Assembly (NCBI RefSeq): GCF_026151205.1
Contig: NC_087075.1
Span: 14,335,628-14,399,627 of the forward strand
Length of the DNA: 64,000 nucleotides
Reading direction: 5' to 3'
Origin: Bolinopsis microptera
Taxonomy: Eukaryota > Ctenophora > Tentaculata > Lobata > Bolinopsidae
The notes under the pieces are model-generated. The model was not told where the DNA came from and made no database searches. It saw only the letters and a list, made by a program, of their open reading frames with translations. This document shows positions 22,643-34,400 of the stretch, piece by piece (position 1 is the first letter of the stretch; the number at the start of each line of letters is the position of its first letter). Made by a program: the position numbers and the translations under genes.

Positions 22643-22978
22643 TAAACCTTACACTCCACACCTTGACACTTTTCATCAAGATGGCAAATAGAATTAACAT
22701 TTCGACAGCGTATTGCGTGTACTACGTATAAAGGTATAATACGTTCATAAAATAATTAGCTCAGTTCGTACAAGTTTTACGTGTTAAGAACAATTTGTAT
22801 ATATCAAAAACAATTTGTATACATTTAGATTATATCTTTTTAGAACATGTGTAATTGCAAGTAGTTTCATTACACGTGACACTAGGTAGTCAGGTTATAG
22901 TCCGCTATACGCTGTATTATAACCCTACTTAACATTGCAGAGTTGAGAGGCTTCACTCACTGCATACAGTGCTCTGTG

Positions 22979-23247
<269 letters not shown>

Positions 23248-23249
23248 TT

Positions 23250-24720
23250 TAGTTATTTCACCATGATACATGTTCAATCCGTTTAGTCCGTTTAGGGTTC
23301 ATCAAGGGGGAAAAGGCGCCATTGGATTTTTTGACAATTTTCAACAATGCGCCTCTGCCAACACGCAATGCCAATAACTTACTTTACTTATAATAGTTGT
23401 AATATCTGGATATAATAGTTGTCTGATCGTTTACCTTCTTTTTGTTATGTTTCGTATATGGTTAAAGCTTTAAAAGCTTGCGATTATCAACTTTGTATCT
23501 CTTCTCTCGTAAATATGTCTAGTTTTGCTACAGTTTTTTTTTCGTTGTTCCTTTGATGGTGAACTCGTAGAGTAGGAATCTTTTAGTATAACTTTATAGT
23601 ATCATATTGCAATATGTTCATTATTTCCTCTTGATTTATAATAAGTTGTGAAATTGCAGTGCTTACAATCCTACTGTTCTCGCTGCTCTTTTAATCTGAT
23701 ATTTGCCCGGCTTTGAAATAACCTTCGGATATAGCAACCCAATCAAAAAGATTATATACATAGATCTCTTACTCCTTCATAAATACATCATTGCAAAATA
23801 TTTCACCCGGATATGCGACACGCTCAGTATTGCAAAATAACCCGTATACTTTATATAAAGCACCGTGAGATTGCCTTTTACGTTCCTTTCCAAAACACTC
23901 TGCCGTTTTGTGCTACCTTTTAATCGCCATCTGAACACTCTTTACTCCTTAAAACTCCTTACAGAACACTGCAATCTCTGTATATCACTAAAAATACATC
24001 TTTAAAGTGGGCGAAGATACAGAATACTTACCCCAATAGACGTAAGTCACTAATGACGGACGTAGCCTCCCAATAGGGAGGTAAAGTGAGTGCCCCAACA
24101 TAAAAAAATAAAAATAAATACTTATATACCACTGATGCAATGTCCCGGGAGGATTTCTTGCTCAATACTTCACCTGACGTCAAGATTTATGTTTCTTTAT
24201 CTATTAAATATTTGTTTTATTTATTTTATCTATTAAATATTCTTTATCTATTTAATATTCGCCTTTACCTATTAAATATTCATGATATTCTTTATTCTAT
24301 TTGTAATTGTATGCCACGAAGCAGGAACCTACAGAAACCACCTCTATACTAAGCACATTTCATCATTCCAGTACCTTTGTGCTTTTCAAGATTGTCCACT
24401 TTTTGACATTTTCTCGTTTTCCGGTGTTTTCATTTCTATTTTTTGATTCCATTGATACCGTCTGAAACAATAGCAGCATTTTATTATTTTAAAACCCTCT
24501 CATTTGAGCTCTCTGTTGGTTTTGTCCCACTCCAAGAAAAGATTCCCTTATTTGGTATAATCGCGACACAAATTATTCTATATTTCATTTCTCACAACTG
24601 CATTTACGACCAATTTTCTTTTCGAATGTAAAAAAATTGGGGGATTTCTTGGGTGAATTCACATATGTTAGAAGTTGACAAGCACTTCTCAAATAAGCTG
24701 ACCACACGTGTGGGTTGTAA
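23250..24720. other. AT-rich region, no gene recognised
   Basis: Only short open frames. A weak repeat of TATCTATTAAATATTC lies at 24195-24290. No RNA gene is evident. Confidence 0.5.

Positions 24721-24724
<4 letters not shown>

Positions 24725-24758
<34 letters not shown>
24725..24758 (+). repeat. Dinucleotide microsatellite (GA)n
   Basis: About 16 GA units followed by a short TA run. Confidence 0.9.
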
Positions 24759-24759
<1 letters not shown>

Positions 24760-24800
24760 TATACACCCTACCTAGGGATGCACACCGTTATACCACTTAA

Positions 24801-25153
24801 CAGTGGCGTAATGAAGGGCACCGCTGTACCTGACAGTGACTGTGTTCCAATGTTCAAATCCCTTCCTGACTTGTGATATTGACCTATACTACCCTATACT
24901 ACCCTTAAGTAGTCCGAACATAATCTTAAAATACCGTTAGTTCCAGTGGCGTAACGAAGGGGGGTGGGAGGGGAGGGGGGGCGCCAAATCGTCGTTTGAA
25001 TGTGGGACAATTTTGAAATACATAAATGTAGTAATAGCAAAACTGCGCGTTTTGTTTTAGAAACAAATTTTTTAAGAAATTTTGCCAGCGTATCCTCTAA
25101 AATCACCTATAAATTTGTCTGATTTTAGGGAGGGGCGTAACGTTACGCCACTG
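24801..25153. mobile_element. hAT-type MITE with perfect 8-bp target duplication
   Basis: The ends are CAGTGGCGTAATG and CGTTACGCCACTG, inverted repeats agreeing at 12 of 13 bases. They are flanked on both sides by CCACTTAA (24793-24800 and 25154-25161). An 8-bp duplication with CAG-type ends is diagnostic of the hAT superfamily. A second left end, CAGTGGCGTAACG, lies inside at 24944. No transposase is encoded. Confidence 0.9.
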
Positions 25154-25437
25154 CCACTTAACTTGCAGATAGGTCGTTTCTTTACAGAAATCAACAACAC
25201 TTACTGTTCAAAGTAGTTTCTAGTTTTTGATCTGACCGCCTTTTTAGTAAAGTTTTCTTCTTGATAAAATTAGAGTGCGATCTTTTCAAACGACGACGAA
25301 CTTTCTGAATCGATAATTTTGAGTATTTTCTTTGGCTACATCATCTGACTTCTCAAATATCACGTTAAATTTGGCCTAAAAACACCAGGATGCCCGTCCT
25401 AGGGACGAAGCAGCCTCCGCAGTCCATCATTGTCAGC

Positions 25438-25510
25438 AGAGAGCACGTGATACCCATATAAGGAAGTTTCACCACAGCAATATGACTATATAAGGGCATC
25501 GCGTGTTAAT
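25438..25510 (+). promoter_or_regulatory. E-box plus CArG/TATA module, copy 1
   Basis: CACGTG at 25444-25449 is followed by CCATATAAGG at 25454-25463, which matches the SRF consensus CC(A/T)6GG and also reads as a TATA box. A second TATATAAGG follows at about 25494. The same CACGTGAT-CCATATAAGG module recurs at 41721. No gene start is obvious downstream. Confidence 0.4.
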
Positions 25511-27520
25511 ATATACTGGATATATAGGATTTTTACTCTGCAGTGCATCATTGTCAGCTGTGTTTTAGTTTAATGTAATGTTGGTTCTATTAGTGGGTTA
25601 TTATATTGTGAGAGGGGGGAGAGGGTGTCAAGCTTGTGTAATGGTATACATTAGAAGAATGTTTCGTTAATACTTTTGGGTGGTCAGGGTGGTTTCACCA
25701 TGGTTACTGTTAGCTTGATGAGGTGGTGTTACCATGGTTACACCCCGGGTGGTGTTATAGTAGTAGGTAGTCTAACATATTGTGACAAGTTGTGGTATTT
25801 CACCCACCACCTCGTTGCAGCCCACTCGGAACTAATGCCTTTAATTCCCACAACATCTAGTGTCATGAAAGTGCTACTAGTGTGGCAGTTACTGTCCTGT
25901 TCTTCTTTTACTCCTTTTGTAATTAGATTCCTGTAAAAACAGGTCCCTGCAAAGAGGAACCCTTCGTGGATACCCGTCCTAGGGACGCTAACTTGCTGTC
26001 TACTACTACTAGCGTTCTCTGTGTTTTATGGAAAAGTGAGATTTGATATTACCAGCAATACAAATACTGCTGAGTTTAGATCAGATCCTACCTTTAAGCT
26101 TGTAATCGCATCTTTTAATAATAAATAAGGTAATTCTGAATATCACTCGAGTTTTTATTGAGGTCACGATGGTAACTGATTCTTTAAAGTGCCGATTCCT
26201 AAAATAGATTTGAAAACAATCTATTTGCGTTCAGTTCAGTTCAGACAAAATATTTATTAATTTGCTTCTGGCAATTGGTTTCAGATTTGGATCTTACAAA
26301 TTTACAAAACTTTTTCGCACAGTTAATATTTTTGTAAATTAAACCGCAATAGTCCCATAACCTTAGTATATTGCTGTACAATTACTACACAAGTAATCCC
26401 GATATTATTTGTTAGTTAATATTTAAACCTAGATACTATATTCTTACGTCGTGACGTATAATAAACACGTATATGATGTTAAACTTTAACAGAAATCGAG
26501 ATATTCTGCAATCCTGTGAAATTTCGTATAAAGATACTTCTAATGGGTAAAACCCGTTTAATCTGTAGTGGTGATCTCCCGAGAAGCTCTGACATAAAGG
26601 TACAAATTATACAGGTTGTAAAACTGCAGACACTTGCTTGCACATAGTTATATATAATATGCAATGATTAGTTGTGAAACTTCACAGTTTCCGCCACATA
26701 ATGTACATCTATGTAATGTATTTCTGCGCGTGCTATAAATTAAAAATATTGAACATCGGCGTTTTAAAAAAAATTTGATTTTTTGTAGCCGCATTTTGTT
26801 TCTCATGTGGCCGGGTCTGTTGAATGATGTTATTATTTATTGCTGTATTTTTGTACGGACAGTTCTCACTATTGACAGTCAGACAGTAGACGTAGTATTT
26901 TCTGCAGGTTTTCTTTATTTTTTTCAGAAAGGTAAAAGTATAAAGTCATTATAGCAGTTGTGTCATTTCAATATCATATCTATTAATACCTATTGTTATT
27001 TAGTACTGGCATCTTGAAGTATATATTGCTCAAACAACAGTTACACATTTGAGTAGCTCAAATGGTTTATTGATAACATATATTATTGATTTTTGAAAAC
27101 TCTCTATATTTTTTAATCTGGTGGATTCGTGTAGTGTTTTTGAGTCTCATGATTTGATAGTTCTTTTATTCAAATTTCTGATTGTTTCTGAATAGACTCA
27201 GTGAAGACAAATTCTAATGGAAATAAATAGCTGAATAACGTATCGACATTTCTACGTCATACTCATATTCTGAAATAGTATTAATTCAATTATAACGATC
27301 AATATTCACATTAAAAATTTGACGACGAAATTTATTTCAAACAAAATATATAACTGTAAAATAGTTATCAACCGTAAATAGTTTTTAACGAAATCGGAGC
27401 AAATATGAACATAAAACTGACAAAATTGGGCTCATCTGAAAATTAACGAATAGCGTGACGTTATACAGGAGATAAAAGATTAAAAGAGATAAAATAATTA
27501 AACGAGAATATTACTATTTA
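25511..27520. other. No gene recognised
   Basis: Mostly AT-rich. Notable short items are GTTACCATGGTTAC, an RFX X-box-like site at about 25727, and ACCCGTCCTAGGGACG at about 25975. The open frames are short and of low quality. Confidence 0.5.
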
Positions 27521-27524
27521 CACG

Positions 27525-28463
27525 TCACTCAACTAAAAACTGTGTTAGATTGTTCAACTCTGTTTTATCGTTGAGTGTTGGTTTATTTTCAACTAAAAAT
27601 CGGGCTTCTTTAATCTTTCTGTTGATGAGTGATGTTCCTCTATCTACGATTTGAAGTTTAAGCTTTGGGGGGCCTTTGTGCTGAGGGTGACTTTCCCTGT
27701 AGTGCTTTGCTAGTGGCTTATCTTCGTAAGATTTTGCTGTTGGATTTGCCGCACTACGGTAATGCTCGTCGAACCTGCACTTGATCGGTCTGTATGTTTC
27801 CCCACCATAGTTCTCGGTACAATTGTCTACTTCGCAAGTGATGTGGTAGACGGTATTAGTTGTGGTGCATTCTCCATCGGTTAAAGCTGCGCATGTTCTG
27901 CAGTTTGATGTTGTACAGGATTTCTTGTCAAGGGGTCTGGAGTCTGTAAGGAGATCCTTCAGTTTCCGTCCAGGTTTCTCGACAATTTTGATGGGGAGTC
28001 CACTATGTCTGACAGCATCTCTGTATTTGCGACTAGTAGCTTCGTTGACATAGGGTAGTTTGAGAATCGCTCCGTCTTGGTCTTTGTTCTGTACGTTCTG
28101 ATTAATTCTCTTTCTACGTTTTCTCTTGTTCTTTATGGTTTCTAAGACTCTATCAGTGTAGCCGTTGTTGATGAGAAGTTTATCTATCATCTTTTCTGAG
28201 TACTTCTCGTTTTCTCTGTTGTTAGAGACTGCCTCTGCGGTGTTGTACATACTCTCAACAGTAGCATTCTTTGTACGTGTTGTATGATGAGAGTTGTAGT
28301 GGAGGGTGAGTGGCTTTTTCTGTGGTTTTCTGTAGAGTCTAGAATGTACTATTCCATCTGAGTCGATCTTTATTTCCGTGTTGAGGAAGGGAACAAAGTC
28401 GTTCTGATTGTCAGGGTATCTATATTTTTGTTTGGTTTCACGGCAAAAATTCTTGCATCCTAG
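27525..28463 (-). pseudogene. Penelope-like element: RT end and GIY-YIG endonuclease
   Basis: The longest ATG-initiated frame is 241 residues (28250-27525), but the reading continues upstream without a stop to about 28463. The upstream part (FLNTEIKIDSDGIVHSRLYR, KPLTLHYNSHH) is the C-terminal RT region of Penelope elements. The downstream part has a Cys-rich linker (CTTSNCRTCAAL), then GIY-YIG endonuclease features: VYHITC, NYGGETYRPIKCRFDEH, and an EAR..VENKPTLN end. It is 5'-truncated, as usual for these elements. A CTAG at the truncation point could be read as a splice acceptor, but truncation is simpler. Confidence 0.88.
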
Positions 28464-28535
28464 AAAATAAATTCCTTAAAAACATGAATGGTTTAACATA
28501 CAAAGATACAACTTTAAAGTAGATTCTCTAGTCTG

Positions 28536-28715
28536 TAACTTACTGAGAGCTGGTTTATTGCACCCTACTAAAGCACACTGTAGTTCACAGCTCCGTAACT
28601 TACTGAGAGCTGGTTTATTGCACCCTACTAAAGCACACTGTAGTTCACAGCTCCGTAACTTACTGAGAGCTGGTTTATTGCACCCTACTAAAGCACACTG
28701 TAGTTCACAGCTCCC
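28536..28715 (+). repeat. 60-bp tandem repeat, 3 copies
   Basis: Three almost identical units, each containing GTAACTTACTGAGAGCTGG and CACACTGTAGTTCACAGCTC. The unit is a multiple of three, which creates short open frames on both strands. Confidence 0.93.
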
Positions 28716-29040
28716 TGCCAGGGACAAAAGGATTTGCTCCCTACTGAAAGTCCCTGCTCCCTACTGAACACTACAATGTTTACAGTTGGTAGATTTGGCA
28801 ACGAGTTTGGTACCGCCCAATAAATACACTTTAGAGTCCATTGTTCTGATATTATTCTGCGGCTAATGGATCATGTCCTCTGATTGGTAAAAGTATAAGT
28901 GCAGACTGCAGAGTAATGTGTTTATTAATTTATAGTGCAGAGTAATGTGTTTATTGAAATGATGACAATAGAGTGGAGATCCAATCACACAGCAATTACA
29001 TACAATATGTGCAGGTAGTAAGCTGCAGGTGTGGAATAAC

Positions 29041-29177
29041 ACAGCGATACTGCTCAACCACCCCCCCCCCCCTCAATGATACTGCTCAACCACCCCCCCC
29101 CCCCTCAATGATACTGCTCAACCACCCCCCCCCCCTCAATGATACTGCTGCTGGGGGGGGGGGGGGGGGGGGGGGTA
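29041..29177. repeat. C-tract repeats facing a long G-tract
   Basis: Three units of about 32 bp (GATACTGCTCAACCACC plus a C-run) are followed directly by roughly 23 consecutive G. The C-runs and the G-run can pair or form G-quadruplex/i-motif structures. Exact run lengths are likely to be sequencing-sensitive. Confidence 0.9.
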
Positions 29178-29559
29178 GTTCCACTGAGTATCCCGTATGT
29201 TTCCTAGTTAAAATATGTCGCAGAACGGACCGCAGGTATAAATTGCTGCTGCGAAAAGTTTTACCTCGTATATCATTTACGTACTTTTAAAGGGATGTTT
29301 CATCACGTACTTTTTGTAGTAGTAGTAGGGGTCATTTCAGCATTTGCAGGTCGGCTAACGTAATACAAACACGATTAAAGTACTATCCAGTAAGTTTGTA
29401 ATAAGTCCTGGATAAGTATCCTGTATAAGTCAGTAAGTTTGTACTGTTAAAATGTAAGCACACACTGCACATACAACCGGCGCAATAAGAACAATGTTTA
29501 AATCTCGTAAAAGTGTCCGGACATGTCACACTATATATAACACTCCACACATATTGTCA

Positions 29560-29900
29560 CTGTAAACACGCACACCCCCGTGTAAGAGGGCGTGTGTGCT
29601 CTGATTAACCTGGCACCCAGCCAGCCCACCACCCACACTTCCTAACCTACACAATACACCCAGGCTGTTTTCTAAAAATACACCCTTCCAGCCTCCCTGT
29701 GAGCTGTATCAAGTTACGAGCTGATATATGGCTGCCTCTGATCACGTGAGTGTCACGTGACTCTAACGCCGCCCGCTGATTGGCTAGCTGTTAGCACCTG
29801 ACTCAGTTTCTCTCCAGCTATTGTACCGCTCCTTCCGCTGTGTAGCGCGTATAATTTAATCTTAATTCCTTAGTGGGCCTCCTTTTATACGACTAGTTTT
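29560..29900. promoter_or_regulatory. GC-richer block with E-boxes and CCAAT, possible promoter
   Basis: Contains GATCACGTGAG and TGTCACGTGACT (two CACGTG sites about 12 bp apart near 29745-29760), a reverse CCAAT (GATTGGCTAG) and a moderate CpG content. No downstream coding exon was found, so promoter function is a guess. Confidence 0.25.
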
Positions 29901-29917
29901 TTGGTTTTCTACCCCTC

Positions 29918-30340
29918 GTGTGTCAGTTACCACTTTATGTGGTAGTTACCACTTTGTGTTGCAGTTACCACTTCGTGTGTGGCAGTTACCACTTTGTGTG
30001 GCAGTTACCACTTTGTGTGGCAGTTACCACTTCTTGTGTGGCAGTTACCACTTTGTGTGGCAGTTACCACTTTGTGTGTCAGTTACCACTTTGTGTGGCA
30101 GTTACCTCTTTGTGTGGTAGTTACCACTTTATGTGGCAGTTACCACTTTGTGTAGCAGTTACCACTTTGTGTGGCAGTTACCACTTCTTGTGAAGTTACC
30201 ACTTTATGTGGCAGTTACCACTTTATGTGGCAGTTACCACTTTGTGTGGCAGTTACCACTTTGTGTGGCAGTTACCACTTCTTGTGAAGTTACCACTTTA
30301 TACAGATTGTTTGGCAGTTACCATTTTGTAGTTTGTGGTG
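29918..30340 (+). repeat. 19-bp minisatellite (TTACCACTTTGTGTGGCAG)n
   Basis: About 21 units with variants (TATGTGG, CTTGTGTGG, CTTGTGAAG). Confidence 0.94.
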
Positions 30341-30455
30341 AATGTTCTAATTACTTCTTTGTGTGCTGTTCCCTCGAACATTCTATGGGTATGATTTCAG
30401 ATTCCTCTTTAGCTTAATCTGGTTATCTTTCTATCTTAGTTATCAAGTTCAAGAG

Positions 30456-30488
30456 GGGTCCGGACTTACGCCCTAGAGTCCCGGACCC
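30456..30488. mobile_element. 33-bp fold-back with 9-bp direct repeats
   Basis: GGGTCCGG at the left and CCGGACCC at the right form inverted ends that extend imperfectly inward (ACT/AGTC). The flanks are GTTCAAGAG on both sides (30447-30455 and 30489-30497). The architecture is that of a transposon end-pair with target duplication, reduced to almost nothing. Confidence 0.5.
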
Positions 30489-30499
30489 GTTCAAGAGTA

Positions 30500-31010
30500 G
30501 CAGGCTGTGAACTGATTGTTAGCTACGGTTGTTATCTTCTCTCCTGTTCTTCCTGTTCTTGTTCCCACTTGGTGATTTTTTAAACTATTCGTTTTATGCC
30601 ACTTGGTGATTTATTTAACTATTCCTTATACTTTGCTTGATGATTTATTTCAATATTCTTTATCCTGATCCGTGTAATGATTTATTTCACTATTCTTTTT
30701 ATGCCGCTTATATGCTTAATGATGTAGTCTCTGAGTTGAGCTCATAACTTGTTTAGCCCACGAGTGGCTGGAACGTTAAACTTTGTTTTTATAGCTTTGA
30801 CGGTTCTCGAGTAAAATCATAGTGCCACATAATCCACTGAAGACTTATAACTCTTAACATTAGCTTGTGTATCTTATTACTTGGGGTTCCATATAGCGGA
30901 CTATCTTGTTCTTGTGTAATATATCTTCCTTTTTAATAACTTTAATAATATATAGTGCACTTACTCACTCAGAGCTGGTTCACTGTTTTAATGGTGTTCA
31001 ATATAACCCA
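30500..31010. other. No gene seen
   Basis: AT-rich unique sequence with a weak repeat of TGATTTATTT-type motifs at 30570-30700. Confidence 0.5.
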
Positions 31011-31017
31011 AGAGTGC

Positions 31018-31170
31018 TCATTCTCTAGAGTAGTTCATTCTCTAGAGTAGCTCATTCTCTAGAGTAGCTCATTCTCTAGATCAGTAGCTCATTCTCTAGA
31101 GTAGTTCATTCTCTAGAGTAGTTCATTCTCTAGAGTAGCTCATTCTCTAGAGTAGTTCATTCTCTAGAGT
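31018..31170 (+). repeat. 17-bp tandem repeat (CATTCTCTAGAGTAGCT)n
   Basis: About nine units, differing at AGCTC/AGTTC. Followed at 31229-31312 by a 41-bp direct duplication containing CTGCTGGCGTTATGTGTC. Confidence 0.9.
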
Positions 31171-31455
31171 AGTTGAGGGTGCACTATAGTAGAGTAGTAT
31201 TTTAATATCATTAACACTACATCTGGGATACTGCTGGCGTTATGTGTCTTTAAACTGCACCCCTATATTTACTGCTGGCGTTATGTGTCTTTAAACTGCA
31301 CCCCTATATTTTTCAAAATTGCATTGCATTATACTTTTTGTGTCCTTTTATAAACGTTTTTAAGGTTTAAAAAACTTCTGCCCGCTTTTCAAGATTGTAC
31401 CTTTTGCTCTCGCTGAAATAGCGACCTTCTTATTTTCAATTCCTCTCAGCAGGAC

Positions 31456-34400
31456 GTGATCTCATCGTGTGTCAGTAATGTTATAATATGTTATTTCACA
31501 TGTTTGCGCGGTTTTGCAACGCCTTTGTTCCTCTGTAAAATGCTAACAGTAACAATTTTAATCGACCAGCCCTCCACAACCTGGAGAAGGAGACCGCCAA
31601 GAGGAACTCTGTTTATGCCTAGTGATTCAGCTAAGTCAAACTATCATAATATGCACTACCGAAGTTTACACAATGATACTCGTTTTGAAGATTACTTAAA
31701 GCTCTCAGACCAGTTTCCCACCCCCAGTGGTTACAGAGCTCAGTCGACTAAAGCCGGGAAGAACAAGCACAGCACTACAGAACTAGCCGGACAGATGACA
31801 GGAAACTGCACACACAGTGCAGAACTGGTTGTGATAACACGAAGTCCCGACAAGATGACGGAGGACACTGCAATTACAGCCACAAACACTACAAACTACT
31901 TGAACTTCCGGGCAGCCCCACTAAATACAAACACTAACTTGAACTTCCGGGCAGCCCTTTTGAATATGTTAAATGCGAATGTGTACTTGAAATCATACTG
32001 TATATTAATATATCAATATATCCGTTTGTATTATAGTACTGCTATTATAACTATATGTTATTACACCACACAAAATCTCACTAAAAGCTCCAATTTCACA
32101 CACTTACACCGCCTGTCTGCTCAAGATTTATTTTGTTCTTTATACAGCAAAATATGTGTCAATGAAGGCAAAAGTCAAGAACTCGGGCGGAGTGTGGCCG
32201 CAGTCTCGCCACCCGGAGGTCTAGCGCGTACCATTGCACCACCGTCCTGGGTAACTGATAAGAAAAACAGCACCTCATATTCCAGCACTCCTCTTACTAG
32301 CATTTCCGGGAGTGTGAGCTGCTGCTATACACGACATGTATCCCAAAATATACATGATCCAAGTTATACACTGTGTGAGAGTTATATCTTGCAAAACTCA
32401 ATAAATGTTGAACTGCTTAAACTAATATTCTTTTTCCCCCTAGCTGCTGCTGTCATCGAAAATGAGGAAAGAGACAAGAACAGTGCCAACAACTCAACGA
32501 AAGAATCAACATCTGCAGGGAGGAACTCATCTATATCCGGAAGGAGGCCCCTGCGACCGCGCTCTGCTATTAACAATAGCAACTCGTCATCAAATGGTGA
32601 TGGAGGAGACGATGAAGACGAGGGATTTAGACGGGAGAAGCTGAAAACGCAGTGCGAAAACGATGCAGTAGCCCCTTGCCCTACTTCAACCGAATTAATG
32701 AAGGAAGGAATCGATGAAAATGATGACAGTTTAAAAGTAGATTTGACAAACGACCTTCACGATAAAAGAGATCAGTGGACTCCTTTACCACTACCTGTTA
32801 ATTCTACCTATATCAATCAAGGTTCGGTAAACTTCATTAATATCAGAGATATGTCAATCGTTAGAGGCATTTCCAGAGTATGGGACATCGCACGTAACGT
32901 GAGTGGGTTTAACGCCACTCAAGTCAACACAACTGTTAACCTGAACATCTCAGTTGGGAACACTATCGGAGACATCTCATATCTATCTGATATTTCTCAG
33001 GAAACTGAATATGATGATGATGATAAATCAGAACCTGCAGGCAGCCCTTCACCCTCCCCCCTTTACCTGACACCGACCTCGAAAGTACCAACAAGTAGAG
33101 GAACACCCCCGAGGAAACATGTCGAACTGGACTACACATCCCCAGTGAGGACGAATTTCAAAAGCAGGTCACGCTCCAAATCTGAGAGCTCATACAGACG
33201 TGATCCGTACCACAAACCAACCCCAACAGCTCTTTTGAAACGAAGACTCAAAGAAAAGATTGCGCTCGAAAGATCCGCGGCTTTCAACGAAACACCAGTC
33301 GCGAGGATGAGACATAACTCTGAACCAGCCACCACTACGATTTCCTCAAATGATTCACATAATCTCTCCTTTTCACAGGGAGGTGTTGGATGCACTAGAA
33401 TAAGGGAAAGTGGCACTCACGACTGTGGCACCGACGGTGCCGGTATACATTTGGAAAATGATTTACTGAACATGAATAACCCATTCCGCTTGAATATGAG
33501 CAATATTTCTAAAGCGGTGGAAAGAGCTCTGTCAACTGACCTAATGCAGATTGACAACTCAAACCCGACAGTTACCATAACGTTCTGCCGAGAGGAGGTT
33601 GATCGAATAACACGAATCAGTTCACTGGACGAACATCCACGTGACCTGATCGAACAAAAGTCTCTCCTCTATCTGCTCGGTCAAATAAACCGTCACATGT
33701 CCCGCACAACATCATGCAATCAGAACTTTAACGGTCTAAAAATCACCAGCATGTCGAACAGAGCAAAACGAATGAAACTAGATGATGATAATTGCTACCC
33801 GCTTGGAATCTTGCATATCGGTAGGAGCAGGGGACTCGACCTGCTACCTAAACGTGCTGCCCGCTTATCACTCAACGTCTATGATGTCGAAATGAGAAAC
33901 TGGTCGTTCTTAACTATATCTTCGAAAACTCGGGCAACTATGATACCAAGTTTTGCTCCCGAAAGGAAGTTTGAAATGCATATACCTGATTACCACATAG
34001 TTATCATTCCATGCAACAGTGATGAAGGCTGCAATTTGTCACGGTCTTGTCAAAATTGCGTAGTTGTTGAAGATGGAAAAATACATGATGCCAGTGACGA
34101 TCAGGGGAAGGAGACCACATGCCATCAAGAAGAAACAATGGCGGAAGACAACAAAAAGTGTGTGATAGCTGAAAATAGCAAGAACGTCACAACAGAAGAT
34201 GAAGAAAAGAAGACAGACTCTGAACCTTTTCACGAGAAGAAACTCTCAGTTCCTGATCATGCCGACTCTGACAGTGAGTACGATTCATGCGATCAAGAAC
34301 CAGAGGACTCTGGAACAGAAAAAGTTGGAATTATGAATCACTCTGAAACTGACTCTATTTCAGAAAATGATGTCAATGTACCCAACGACAGAGATGATGA

